This document shows positions 16,526-25,155 of a stretch of DNA of 55,879 nt, in pieces (positions within the stretch are counted from its first letter, which is position 1; each line of letters begins with the position of its first letter). Location: positions 1 through 55,879 of IMG/VR virus record IMGVR_UViG_3300036761_000980. One strand, 5' to 3'. The notes under the pieces are model-generated. The model was not told the DNA's origin and made no database searches. It was given only the letters and a program-made list of their open reading frames with translations. Source of the stretch: a virus. The position numbers were made by a program, and so were the translations under genes.

Positions 16526-18868
16526 ATGAATTACAAAAATCCCTTCATCAAGGTCGAATGGGAAGACACGCCCGAGAATTTGACTCAGGAAAGAATTAAG
16601 CGAGTAAAAGAATATTTCAAAAAGAAGTATAATGCTGCCGATGTAAAAATTGTCACGAAAGTCGCCAGTAATAATTCTAATACTAAGTTGAAGTCATTGG
16701 ATGTGAGTGATAATATAACAGATCCTCAGTATCAAAAAAATCTGGTTAAAGATTTTATTACGGAGAACAAAATTGATATTAAATGGGAAATGATTGACCG
16801 TCTTGATAATAAGATCAATGGCGAGATAGATAAATTGGCGCAGAATAAAGTTCGTTATAATAAATGGTATATTAAGAAAATCGAATTTTCAAATTTTCTT
16901 TCGTTTGGTGATGATAATGTTCTTGATATAGATAAACTCGAAGGTGTGACAACTATTGAAGGAAATCCGAAAAACTTCTCAGGAAAATCTACCGTATCTA
17001 CAGATTTACTTATGTATCTGTTCTTTAACTCAACAACAAAGGGTAAAACCGCTCTTGAGGTCTTTAATAAATTCAGAGATTGTGATGTGGTAAAAGTTAA
17101 AGGATATATTGTAATTGATGAGGGAGAATATATTATTGAAAGAACGATCACGAGAAAGAAAAGTAAAACTGGGGAATTTTCCACAAAGAGTGAATTGGAG
17201 TTCTATAAAATGTCAGCGGATGGTAATCCTATTAATTTGGCAGGTGAGCAAAGAAGAGAAACCGAAGTATTTATTACTTCAGCAATTGGAACTGAAGAAG
17301 ATTTCCTGGCGACTATTTTAACTACAGGGCGCAATCTTGAAGATATGATTGAATTCAAGCCAACGGCAAGAGGAGCAATCTTAACAAGATTTATGGGATT
17401 AGAAAGTTTAAAGGTAAAAAAAGAGGCGTGTAAAACTATGTATAATGAGTGGAGTAAAAAACTCGTCTCAAATACCTATAATATAGTACAATTGACGACT
17501 GACAATGAGAATCACAACAATTACATCGACGATGCAAGCGTGCAGATAGTGAAACTTGGAAATGATTTAGAAAATTATGATGCGACATTAAAAGAATTAG
17601 AAACAAAACGCGATACTGCTCTACAATCAAAAAACAATGATATTGATAAGGAACTAATTAATACAAATCCAACTTTACTGAAGAGAGAAATAGATGAATT
17701 AAAAAATAAACAAACCGTTAGTAAAACGCAGGCCGAAGCAATTAAAGTTATTGAACCGTCGAAATATTATTCAGAAGACGATCATGAAAAATTAAAAAAA
17801 GAAATAAATGATGCGATTTTTAACGATAAATTAAATTCAGATTCTATTACAAGAAATGAAAATATTGTAAAGCAATTAGAGACTGGAAGTGTGTGCCCTA
17901 CATGTAAAAGGCCATTGGCGGATGTTGATCATTCTAAAGAAATATCCGAAGGTAAAACCCTTATTCAATCTTTATATGCGATCAATCTTGAAAATAAAAC
18001 GAAGATTGAGTCGTTAAAAGAGAATGAATTAGTATTTAGTAAATTAAAAACTGAATATGATGAATATGAAAGAAACAAACTCCGGAAAGCAAAATATGAA
18101 TTAGAGGTTGAACAGAAACAACTCGAAATTGATCGTAGTCAGACCAGGTTAAATAATTATGATAACAATAAACTTAAGCTCGAGCATAATCAGAAAATTG
18201 ATGGTGAGATAATTATATTGAAGACCAAAATTGACACTATTAATGCAAATATTCGAATTACAACAGCAAGTATCGAAAAATATAAAACTGAAATTATTAA
18301 TGTGAAGGAAAAGATTAAACTAAACCTTGAGTTAATTAAGAAGATTAAATCTGAAGAAGAATTAATATCAGTTTTCAAAGTTTATTTGATGATCTTTGGT
18401 AAAAATGGTATTTCAAAGGTTATTTTGAGGAATATGATGCCGCTTTTGAATCAGGAGTTACATAGACTCCTTGCCGATAGTTGTAATTTCACCGTAGAAT
18501 TGAATATAAACGACAAAAACGAGCTGGAGTTCCTGATGATAGATAACGAAACAAGGATCGTTAAACCTCTTAATAGTGGGTCTGGTTACGAAAAAACAAT
18601 TGCATCTCTAGCAATCCGTAGCGTTTTGACAAAAGTGTCGTCTTTACCAAAACCGAATATTGTTGTTATGGATGAAATTTTTAAAGGTGTAGCAGATGAG
18701 AACCTTGAGTTAATTGGGGAATTTTTCAAAAAAATTAAAAACTATTTCGAACATATTTTTGTTATTTCCCATAACCCCTTAATTCGTAACTGGTCGGATA
18801 ATTTGATAATGGTTAAAAAAGATGACAATGTGTCTTCTATTGAATCAGTAACAATGAAAATTTCGTGA
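16526..18868 (+). CDS. sbcC: SbcC/Rad50-like recombination ATPase (T4 gp46 type)
   Basis: This 780-aa SMC-like ATPase has a P-loop region at about 147-156 (GNPKNFSGKST), two long coiled coils with a zinc hook CPTCKRP at about 456, an ABC signature-like LNSGSGYEKT at about 682, Walker B NIVVMDEIFKG at about 710 and the switch histidine in VISHNP at about 747. It would work with SbcD to open DNA ends. It is longer than T4 gp46, mostly in the coiled coil, and carries about 110 extra residues before the ATPase start (KIEFSNFLSFGDDN). The P-loop has Pro where the first Gly of GxxxxGK is expected. Confidence 0.88.
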   Translation: MNYKNPFIKVEWEDTPENLTQERIKRVKEYFKKKYNAADVKIVTKVASNNSNTKLKSLDVSDNITDPQYQKNLVKDFITENKIDIKWEMIDRLDNKINGEIDKLAQNKVRYNKWYIKKIEFSNFLSFGDDNVLDIDKLEGVTTIEGNPKNFSGKSTVSTDLLMYLFFNSTTKGKTALEVFNKFRDCDVVKVKGYIVIDEGEYIIERTITRKKSKTGEFSTKSELEFYKMSADGNPINLAGEQRRETEVFITSAIGTEEDFLATILTTGRNLEDMIEFKPTARGAILTRFMGLESLKVKKEACKTMYNEWSKKLVSNTYNIVQLTTDNENHNNYIDDASVQIVKLGNDLENYDATLKELETKRDTALQSKNNDIDKELINTNPTLLKREIDELKNKQTVSKTQAEAIKVIEPSKYYSEDDHEKLKKEINDAIFNDKLNSDSITRNENIVKQLETGSVCPTCKRPLADVDHSKEISEGKTLIQSLYAINLENKTKIESLKENELVFSKLKTEYDEYERNKLRKAKYELEVEQKQLEIDRSQTRLNNYDNNKLKLEHNQKIDGEIIILKTKIDTINANIRITTASIEKYKTEIINVKEKIKLNLELIKKIKSEEELISVFKVYLMIFGKNGISKVILRNMMPLLNQELHRLLADSCNFTVELNINDKNELEFLMIDNETRIVKPLNSGSGYEKTIASLAIRSVLTKVSSLPKPNIVVMDEIFKGVADENLELIGEFFKKIKNYFEHIFVISHNPLIRNWSDNLIMVKKDDNVSSIESVTMKIS

Positions 18869-18891
18869 TTCTTTAGAAAAACGAAATTTTT
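18857..18891 (+). terminator. Weak AT-rich hairpin over the sbcC stop
   Basis: A perfect 9-bp stem AAAATTTCG / CGAAATTTT with a 16-base loop includes the stop codon and ends in five T. The stem is AT-rich and the loop long, so termination would be weak. Confidence 0.35.
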
Positions 18892-18903
18892 GTATTATAT
18901 TTG
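18873..18903 (+). promoter_or_regulatory. Bacteroidetes-type promoter for sigma gene
   Basis: TATATTTG at 18896-18903 matches TAnnTTTG; a degenerate -33 (TTAG for TTTG) lies 19 bases upstream. This suggests the host polymerase transcribes the sigma gene early. Confidence 0.5.
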
Positions 18904-18929
18904 TATAAATTAAATTTAAATATATATCT

Positions 18930-19739
18930 ATGCAGAAATCAAGAATCGTTAATTCAGATGAGGTTCAAAATTATTTAAAAGATTTAAAGAAAATTCCAGT
19001 AATCACACATGAAAGACAAGATGAGATTTTTAAACAACTAAAAGACAAGAACATAACGGAAAAAGAAAAAGAAAAAATATACAACGAATTAGTTGTGGGA
19101 AATTTAAGGTTTGTGGTCTCAATAGCGAAGCAATATCAGGCTCAAGGACTCGATTTATTGGATTTAATTTCTGAAGGTAATATCGGATTGCTTAAGTCCG
19201 TCGATAGGTTCGATCCATCAAGTGGTTTAAAGTTTATTTCATATGCTGTGTGGTGGATTAAACAATCTATAATGGCTTCATTAAATGAAAATTCAAGAAC
19301 TATTCGTATACCCTCTAATTTAATACAGGAGTCTCAAAAAACGCATAAGAAAGACGATTGTAGTGGATATAGCGATAATATAAATACAAATGTATCTGAA
19401 GTATCCTATACATTGCCATATTGTGTTCATCTGAATCAAGAAATAAATGAAGAAGGCGACGAGTTAATTGATATCATCAGGGACCCAAATGAACACAATC
19501 CTGAAGATGTGTTTATCTCTTCAGACGAAATTAAAAAAAGAGTTTCAGCGATATTAAGCGTCTTGGATGAAAGAGAAAAAATTATAATTGAGAAATATTT
19601 TGGATTAAATGGATCACAATCCAATTTGGATGATCTTGGTGAAGAATTTCAATGTACTAAAGAGAGAATCAGACAATTAAAGGATAAAAGTTTAAAAAAA
19701 TTACGTAACGAGAGTTATTCACTTTTAAAATATTTATAA
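18930..19739 (+). CDS. Phage-encoded sigma-70 family factor
   Basis: This 269-aa protein has sigma region 1.2-like DEVQNYLKDLKKIPVITHE, region 2 with GNLRFVVSIAKQYQ and LDLISEGNIGLLKSVDRFD then KFISYAVWWIKQSI (about 50-118), a shortened region 3, and a region 4 helix-turn-helix LDDLGEEFQCTKERIRQLKD at about 233-252. The layout is that of Bacteroidetes primary sigma factors, which lack region 1.1. It is far more complete than T4 gp55. I infer that it redirects polymerase to phage promoters, possibly the ATATTTAT elements. It has its own host-like promoter and its stop overlaps the next start. Confidence 0.88.
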   Translation: MQKSRIVNSDEVQNYLKDLKKIPVITHERQDEIFKQLKDKNITEKEKEKIYNELVVGNLRFVVSIAKQYQAQGLDLLDLISEGNIGLLKSVDRFDPSSGLKFISYAVWWIKQSIMASLNENSRTIRIPSNLIQESQKTHKKDDCSGYSDNINTNVSEVSYTLPYCVHLNQEINEEGDELIDIIRDPNEHNPEDVFISSDEIKKRVSAILSVLDEREKIIIEKYFGLNGSQSNLDDLGEEFQCTKERIRQLKDKSLKKLRNESYSLLKYL

Positions 19740-20692
19740 TGAGTAAATTTGCTGATAGCCTTTTAGAATTTTGGCTAAAAATATGGATGGTTATAAAACC
19801 TGCAATATCCATATATGGAACAATAAATTTTTTTAGAAGCAAAACATTTTTAATAATAGTGGTCGTAGTAATAGCGTTAGGATTTGGGAGATCCTGCGCT
19901 AAAGTGCGAGATTTGGAGCGACAGAATCATATAAAAGAACAAAATATTATTGCTCTGAGGGATACTGTTAGAATGGAAAGGACAAAGTCGGGAACATTAG
20001 AAGCCACCGTTGCTGGATTTATTTCAAGTGAAAAGGATCTTAAAAAATTAAATGCCGACTTATATAAGGAAGTTAAAGACCAAAAAGGAAATGTCATATC
20101 ATTAAATAAAATTGTATTTCAGTTAAAACAGGACACATCTCAATTAAGATCTCATATAAATTATCTCGAATCAATAATGAGTAAACCCATTCAAATAAAT
20201 GATAGCACATATTGTATTCCATGGGAATTGGAATATAACTGGAACCCCACTAATTTTGATATATATAAAGGGGAAACCACAATAGGTATTGCGGCAAAGA
20301 AATTAACGCCAAAGTTATTATTAGATAACACTAAAACATATAATAAACAATTTGATACACAATTCAATTCTTCATTTGAATTAAAGCATCGCCGAACTGA
20401 AATTTTAGAAAGAACAACTCAAATAGATTTAACTTTTGGGCAAGAAGTCGTGGATAAACAATTGAGAGTTTTTGTGACAACAAAATATCCAGGATTTACC
20501 GCCACATCGTTGAAAGGGTGGATGGTAGACCCAAATACCGATCCAGATATAAAAAGATTAATGAAAAAGAAGAAATGGATACCAAATACATGGTCTGTAG
20601 GTGGTGGTCCGTCTTTTGGATATAACATTTTATCAGGTAAGCCATATTTAGGTATAGGGGTTAATATAAACTATAATATATTACAATGGTAA
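19739..20692 (+). CDS. Inner-membrane-anchored coiled-coil protein, spanin-like (317 aa)
   Basis: One transmembrane helix (FLIIVVVVIALGF, about 39-51) is followed by RSCAKV and a long periplasmic coiled coil (about 57-145). A beta-rich C-terminal half ends in SVGGGPSFGYNILSGK and LGIGVNINYN, as in small outer-membrane beta domains. An inner-membrane helix, coiled coil and envelope-facing C-terminus are compatible with a spanin-like or envelope-bridging role, but I cannot name a family. ATGA coupling to the sigma gene implies co-expression. Confidence 0.6.
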   Translation: MSKFADSLLEFWLKIWMVIKPAISIYGTINFFRSKTFLIIVVVVIALGFGRSCAKVRDLERQNHIKEQNIIALRDTVRMERTKSGTLEATVAGFISSEKDLKKLNADLYKEVKDQKGNVISLNKIVFQLKQDTSQLRSHINYLESIMSKPIQINDSTYCIPWELEYNWNPTNFDIYKGETTIGIAAKKLTPKLLLDNTKTYNKQFDTQFNSSFELKHRRTEILERTTQIDLTFGQEVVDKQLRVFVTTKYPGFTATSLKGWMVDPNTDPDIKRLMKKKKWIPNTWSVGGGPSFGYNILSGKPYLGIGVNINYNILQW

Positions 20693-20695
20693 ATT

Positions 20696-21046
20696 ATGGC
20701 GCAAACATCACAAGAATTTTTCGAAAAAAATATGAAATGGTTCGCATTGGCGTTCTTAATATTATTTCTATTTAAATCGGTACAGAGTTGTAATCGTAAT
20801 ATGAGTACAACTATGGCAATAAAAAAAGATAAATATACTATTGACTCTTTAAGTAAAGATGTGTATAATTTAAAGAGTGAAAATAAAGAACTGAAACTCC
20901 AATTAAGTTTTCAAAAAGAAAAAGTTGGAGAAGCTAATAAACGAGCGGAAGCGATTCAATCAGTTGCAGAAAAAATAAAATCCAATACTACTACAACCGT
21001 CAATGTTCGTGGAGCTCAGATTGATACCATAAAAAAGAAAAAGTAA
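20696..21046 (+). CDS. Small membrane coiled-coil protein (116 aa)
   Basis: One hydrophobic helix (FALAFLILFLFKSV, about 16-30) is followed at once by QSCNRN, then a coiled coil (IDSLSKDVYNLKSENKELKL) and a Lys-rich end. The membrane helix followed by Cys and a coiled coil repeats the plan of the previous protein in miniature, so the two may pair. V-Q-S-C is a poor lipobox, so lipidation is uncertain. Confidence 0.6.
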   Translation: MAQTSQEFFEKNMKWFALAFLILFLFKSVQSCNRNMSTTMAIKKDKYTIDSLSKDVYNLKSENKELKLQLSFQKEKVGEANKRAEAIQSVAEKIKSNTTTTVNVRGAQIDTIKKKK

Positions 21047-22386
21047 TGAAATGGTTTAAAAATTTAAGTAGAGACAATTTACTGTATGGCGGATTAATAA
21101 TCACTTTTATAATTCTTTATGGAGCAACAGCATTCGTATCTTGGTATCATGCTATAGATTTATTCCTTATTGGTAACGCTATGATGTTATCAATTATATT
21201 AAGTTTTGTTGCCGAAGTTGGTCAAGCATCAGCGTTATTCAGTATACTTCTCACAAAAAATAAGCATAAATTTCTGACATGGTCTGTTATGATCATTTTA
21301 ACAACATTACAGGTAATAGGTAATGTCTATGCTACTTACGATTATATTAATCAAAATGGTGGGAAAGGCGTTGCGGAATTTGCTGCCTCTATTTTAAAGC
21401 CATTTGGGCTGGCGGATATGGACCCTGAAACATTTAAAGTTATTATTGCTTGGATATTAGGGGCATTGCTTCCAATTATCGCATTGTCAATGACAGCGCT
21501 TGTTGCTCAGAATATGATATTAAGGGCCGAAGAGGCTAAAACAAAATTCGATAATGAGAGTCAACCAGAGCCAATTGACGCTAAGGATATTATGAGTGAA
21601 GTTTCAAAAATAAGACCGACTCAAGAAGAATTGGATGAATTAGAAATTCTATTGAGTAGAAAAGAACCAATAAAAAAATCACCAGTTGAAGAAGGTGATA
21701 TAAATAAAAACGATATTCTTGGCCGCACAAAAGAAGAAATTAATCTTTATAATGATTTAATAAAAGGGGAGCAAGGGGCGCTATGGGCTGATGATTTTAT
21801 TGTAACTCAAAAAGAAAGAAATGTCGGAGAAAAAATTATTTCTGAGGAAAACGAATTTGAAAGTGGCCCCGATACGCCCGACGAATTTTACGATGAGGAA
21901 CAAGAAGAAGATCTACCTACCGATCAACTAACTAAGGAAGAAATTGAAAATTCATTATTAGGTATTGAATTTACCCCGTCCATATCAGATGAAGACATTA
22001 ATGAAATGAATCAGGATGAATATGAGAGAAAAAATTCACATCAACAGGAATCAGATGATATGGATGAAGATATAGCGTCTTTAACTCCAGATATTCAAGA
22101 AAAAGGAGATTCTAGCGGTGAACCTGGCACGCCAGGATGGCCAGGGATCAATTATTCAAATGATAGTCCATCTGAACCTGAAAGTATAATAACACATACA
22201 AATGGATTGGTTGAAGGAATGGGTAGTACTAAAATGGATGGCAATTCAGGTAACGGTGATCTACCAAGTGATAGTCCAGGCCTATCAGGTAGTGCCGAAA
22301 TAAGCCCAGAAGCTCAAAAAACACAAGAAGAAGAACGTTTGGAACGACTCCGAGCTATAGCACGAGAGAATTTAAAAAAAAAATAA
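21046..22386 (+). CDS. Four-helix membrane protein with long acidic tail (446 aa)
   Basis: Hydrophobic segments lie at about 10-31, 38-66, 73-95 and 126-152. After about residue 160 the protein is a 285-residue acidic, probably disordered cytoplasmic tail with short collagen-like GEPGTPGWPG and a final helix (EEERLERLRAIARENLKKK). It starts on the last base of the preceding stop codon (TAATG). The family is not recognised. It may be a membrane remodelling or sensor protein; a holin role is unlikely given its size. Confidence 0.6.
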   Translation: MKWFKNLSRDNLLYGGLIITFIILYGATAFVSWYHAIDLFLIGNAMMLSIILSFVAEVGQASALFSILLTKNKHKFLTWSVMIILTTLQVIGNVYATYDYINQNGGKGVAEFAASILKPFGLADMDPETFKVIIAWILGALLPIIALSMTALVAQNMILRAEEAKTKFDNESQPEPIDAKDIMSEVSKIRPTQEELDELEILLSRKEPIKKSPVEEGDINKNDILGRTKEEINLYNDLIKGEQGALWADDFIVTQKERNVGEKIISEENEFESGPDTPDEFYDEEQEEDLPTDQLTKEEIENSLLGIEFTPSISDEDINEMNQDEYERKNSHQQESDDMDEDIASLTPDIQEKGDSSGEPGTPGWPGINYSNDSPSEPESIITHTNGLVEGMGSTKMDGNSGNGDLPSDSPGLSGSAEISPEAQKTQEEERLERLRAIARENLKKK

Positions 22387-22415
22387 TCGACCACAGCCTC
22401 CCAGAGATAAACGAA

Positions 22416-22796
22416 ATGTTTACTTCTGGTGAGGATTTTCCACAGACATCTCCCGATCCATCACAAACGACAACTCCGATATGTACTCCATCAATTACGT
22501 TGACACCCACTCCATCAATTACGTTGACACCCACTCCATCAATTACGTTGACACCCACTCCATCAATTACACCGACATCCACCCCCTTATTTACCCCTCT
22601 AATTACGCCTTCGCTTACATCATCTGTTGAAATAATATATGTCGAATCTGATGATGTAAATCCATTACATATTCATTATGAAAAGGATTCGGCTACTGTT
22701 GTCAATGAAGATGATGTAGAAAAAATAAAACGGGATTTCAAGCCCAAAAAAACCTATTTAAGAGATGTTAGAAGTTCAAAGCGTAGACATACTTAA
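22416..22796 (+). CDS. Small protein with TPS/TPTPS repeats (126 aa)
   Basis: Residues about 15-70 are Thr/Ser/Pro repeats (PSITLTPTPSITLTPTPS). The C-terminal 55 residues are basic and end KRRHT. The linker is of the same kind as in the 1-4404 and 5021 genes, although this gene lies 16 kb away. It overlaps the amidase-like gene by 32 bases, so the pair may be assembled together on the virion. The function is unknown. Confidence 0.6.
   Translation: MFTSGEDFPQTSPDPSQTTTPICTPSITLTPTPSITLTPTPSITLTPTPSITPTSTPLFTPLITPSLTSSVEIIYVESDDVNPLHIHYEKDSATVVNEDDVEKIKRDFKPKKTYLRDVRSSKRRHT
22485..22575 (+). repeat. Three near-identical 30-base tandem repeats
   Basis: The unit (ccatcaattacgttgacacc plus cactcc or close variants) is repeated three times without change, encoding PSITLTPT. 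The identity between units indicates recent expansion. Confidence 0.8.
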
Positions 22797-23385
22797 TGAT
22801 GTTAAATTAAACATCAGTAAAAGAAAAACCAAAAAGACTCAAATTTTTCTATATGACACTCAAAGACGATTTGACGACTTTATGATGAAAATAAGATATC
22901 GTAAAAATGAGAAATATGATGAAATACCTCATTATGTAATTACTAAAACTGGAAAAGTATATAAGTTATTTGATACTAATTATGCTTCAAAAACTTTTGG
23001 ATTAAAAGATCTCGATAAGAAACAAATAAAGATCGCGCTAGAAAATCTAGGATGGTTAAATAAGAATACAATAACTGGTGTTTTATATAATTGGATTGGT
23101 GATCCATATAGGGCCGAGCCATTTATAAAAAAATGGAGGGATTATTATTTTTGGGACCCCTATTCCGAGGAACAACTTAATGCTTTAGTTTTATTATGTA
23201 AAGAACTATGTATTGAGCATAATATACCGTATCATACTGTTCCATCACAAGGATATTTGAGTAAAGCAATAAAATTCACTGGGATAGTGTGTAAATCAAA
23301 CTTTCTAAATATTTATACAGATATGAACCCATCATTCGATTTTAATATATTTTATAAAGATGACAACAGAGAAAAAAACAGATAG
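22765..23385 (+). CDS. Amidase_2/PGRP-fold protein with lost zinc ligands
   Basis: This 206-aa protein follows the N-acetylmuramoyl-L-alanine amidase layout: IPHYVITKTGKVYKLFD (about 54-70), GVLYNWIGDPY, SEEQLNALVLLCKELC (about 134-149), NIPYHTVPS, and a final TDMNPSFDFN that mirrors the usual K-x-DPGP-x-F. The expected first zinc His pair is FLYDT here, and the expected G-H-x-x-S is GIVCKSN. I therefore expect a peptidoglycan-binding protein rather than a working hydrolase, perhaps in the baseplate or tail. Confidence 0.65.
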   Translation: MLEVQSVDILNDVKLNISKRKTKKTQIFLYDTQRRFDDFMMKIRYRKNEKYDEIPHYVITKTGKVYKLFDTNYASKTFGLKDLDKKQIKIALENLGWLNKNTITGVLYNWIGDPYRAEPFIKKWRDYYFWDPYSEEQLNALVLLCKELCIEHNIPYHTVPSQGYLSKAIKFTGIVCKSNFLNIYTDMNPSFDFNIFYKDDNREKNR

Positions 23386-23995
23386 CTACGACGAAATAAA
23401 AGGTATGCTTAATAGAATTAGAAAAATTCAAGCTATGCCTAAATATGGAATGATTCAAGAACAAACATATCAAGGTGAAACTGAAGAGCCTCAAGATTCA
23501 AGGGGACAGCTCACAGATCCATATGGTTATGGAGCGGGAACAAAGAAACCAATTCCACGAAGCGTAGGAACAGAACCAGAAAAATCTTCCACAACGTCTT
23601 TTCAACAATCGAGAAGAGATAATGAAGAAGTATCGGTAATTAATAATGTTGATGTTGAAATTCATTCAGAAGATCCGGAAGAAAGAGTATTAGAGGATGA
23701 TGAAAAAGGAACAATTTCACAATTAATTGACGATTTTAAAGCTGAAGTTTCGGAGATCGCCGAATTTGATGGTTTGCATATATATCCAGATACTGCAGTT
23801 TTAAATGGGAAAATTGGAGGAAAAAATATTAATTTTTCATTTTCAGCAGGAGACGATAATGGATTTTATTTAGGCTCGCCATCATTATTAAAAATAGATG
23901 GTGAAGTACTTGAACTAATTAACAGATTAAAGGCATTTGAGCCAAAATTTGTAAATACAATAAATGATTTATTAGTGAACAGGAGAGATATGTAA
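23360..23995 (+). CDS. Probable capsid/prohead-associated protein (211 aa)
   Basis: The N-terminus is a short helix (YDEIKGMLNRIRKIQAM). A disordered middle rich in Gly, Pro and Thr follows, then a globular C-terminus from about 125 (LIDDFKAEVSEIAEFDGLHI). It overlaps the preceding gene by 26 bases and its stop overlaps the next start. Helix plus disordered segment is common in prohead core and scaffold-associated proteins, but the assignment is inferred from context only. Confidence 0.5.
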   Translation: MTTEKKTDSYDEIKGMLNRIRKIQAMPKYGMIQEQTYQGETEEPQDSRGQLTDPYGYGAGTKKPIPRSVGTEPEKSSTTSFQQSRRDNEEVSVINNVDVEIHSEDPEERVLEDDEKGTISQLIDDFKAEVSEIAEFDGLHIYPDTAVLNGKIGGKNINFSFSAGDDNGFYLGSPSLLKIDGEVLELINRLKAFEPKFVNTINDLLVNRRDM

Positions 23996-24234
23996 TGGCA
24001 ATTGATTCATCTGATAGAAGAGAAATGGAAGCGATTGCTAGAAGAGAAATGAAAAGTTTTCTCGATAGCACCCAAGCTCATAATGTAATAATAAAGGCCA
24101 TTCAAAATGAATTAGGTACAAAGAAGATTGACGATAAAATCGTCGACCTAGCCACAAAGGTTGTTGTTGAATTATTCAAAACATTGTGGCAAAGGAAATC
24201 TTTTTGGGAATCATCACTTAAAAATGTAAAATAA
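23995..24234 (+). CDS. Small helical protein in structural cluster (79 aa)
   Basis: All-helical (DRREMEAIARREMKSFLDST, then VVELFKTLWQRKSFWESSLK). It is coupled at both ends by one-base stop/start overlaps to the flanking genes, so it is made in step with them. The family is not recognised; a virion assembly role is likely from context. Confidence 0.55.
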   Translation: MAIDSSDRREMEAIARREMKSFLDSTQAHNVIIKAIQNELGTKKIDDKIVDLATKVVVELFKTLWQRKSFWESSLKNVK

Positions 24235-25139
24235 TGACAAATAAATTAAAAGGCGGATTATCGGATAATATGTCACTCGAAGACATAGCAAGAAAGCATA
24301 ATGTTTTTCTTGGCACTATTAAACAGGCAGTGGAAGCTGGCGTTAAAGTTGAAATGGAGCATACAAACGATAAAACTCAAGCTGAAGAAATCGCGAGAGA
24401 TCATGTAAGTGAAGATCCCGAATATTATAAAAAATTGAAGAAAATGGAAGCAAAAGAACAGACAATGTCTGACGCTTCAGGATCATATGAAGCCCCATTA
24501 ACTACAACGATATTAAAAAGAGATATTCATAAATTACGTAATTTTAATGAACAAATGGATGCGGGTGTATCAGCGGGGGCAATGTATGATGGACCAATTG
24601 GGACAGCAGGAGCGTCAAGTCCAATGGATAAAACAAAAAAACGTAGAAAAGATCCTTTAGAATTAGATGAAAAAAGCGAATCAGCAAGTATAACAGCAGC
24701 ATCAACTAAGGATATGATATCGACTAAGAAAGGATTTCCAAGATTTGGGGGCCCAAAAGCAAAATTTGTTCAGATAGATGCTAAATGCAAAAAATTTCCA
24801 TATTGTAATCAGGGTAATAGTGGTAAGAAATTTAAATTTATTAGTGAGATTGACGGAATGAAAAAAGCGATGGAAGATGCGGCAAAAAAATATGGAATAA
24901 CAGTTGAAGAAGTGAAGAAAATAATCATAAAGGAAGCTCTTCCAGTGGGTATGTTGGATGACCCAGGCAATCGAAAAGCAATGAAATCATGGACAGATAA
25001 AAGTGAGAAGTCAATCTATCACATATCAACAAAACATCCAATTGATATTAAAATAGATGATGAGGTTGAATTAGCTAAATTAAAAATGATTTTCTATAAG
25101 TATGATATTAATTTTCATGAGCACATAATTAAAAAATAA
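24234..25139 (+). CDS. DUF5661-domain protein (301 aa)
   Basis: Residues about 12-65 (MSLEDIARKHNVFLGTIKQA, then EMEHTNDKTQAEEIARDHV and DPEYYKKL) match the DUF5661 pattern seen in many large phages. The C-terminal part contains CKKFPYCNQG and a second helix set EEVKKIIIKEALPVG. The conserved domain is of unknown function and often lies near structural genes. The middle is low complexity. Confidence 0.65.
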   Translation: MTNKLKGGLSDNMSLEDIARKHNVFLGTIKQAVEAGVKVEMEHTNDKTQAEEIARDHVSEDPEYYKKLKKMEAKEQTMSDASGSYEAPLTTTILKRDIHKLRNFNEQMDAGVSAGAMYDGPIGTAGASSPMDKTKKRRKDPLELDEKSESASITAASTKDMISTKKGFPRFGGPKAKFVQIDAKCKKFPYCNQGNSGKKFKFISEIDGMKKAMEDAAKKYGITVEEVKKIIIKEALPVGMLDDPGNRKAMKSWTDKSEKSIYHISTKHPIDIKIDDEVELAKLKMIFYKYDINFHEHIIKK

Positions 25140-25143
25140 TTGA

Positions 25144-25152
25144 ATATTTATT
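25144..25152 (+). promoter_or_regulatory. ATATTTATT element before 25156 gene
   Basis: The 9-mer ends three bases before the ATG, so transcription from it would give a leaderless or nearly leaderless message. Confidence 0.35.
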
Positions 25153-25155
25153 GAT

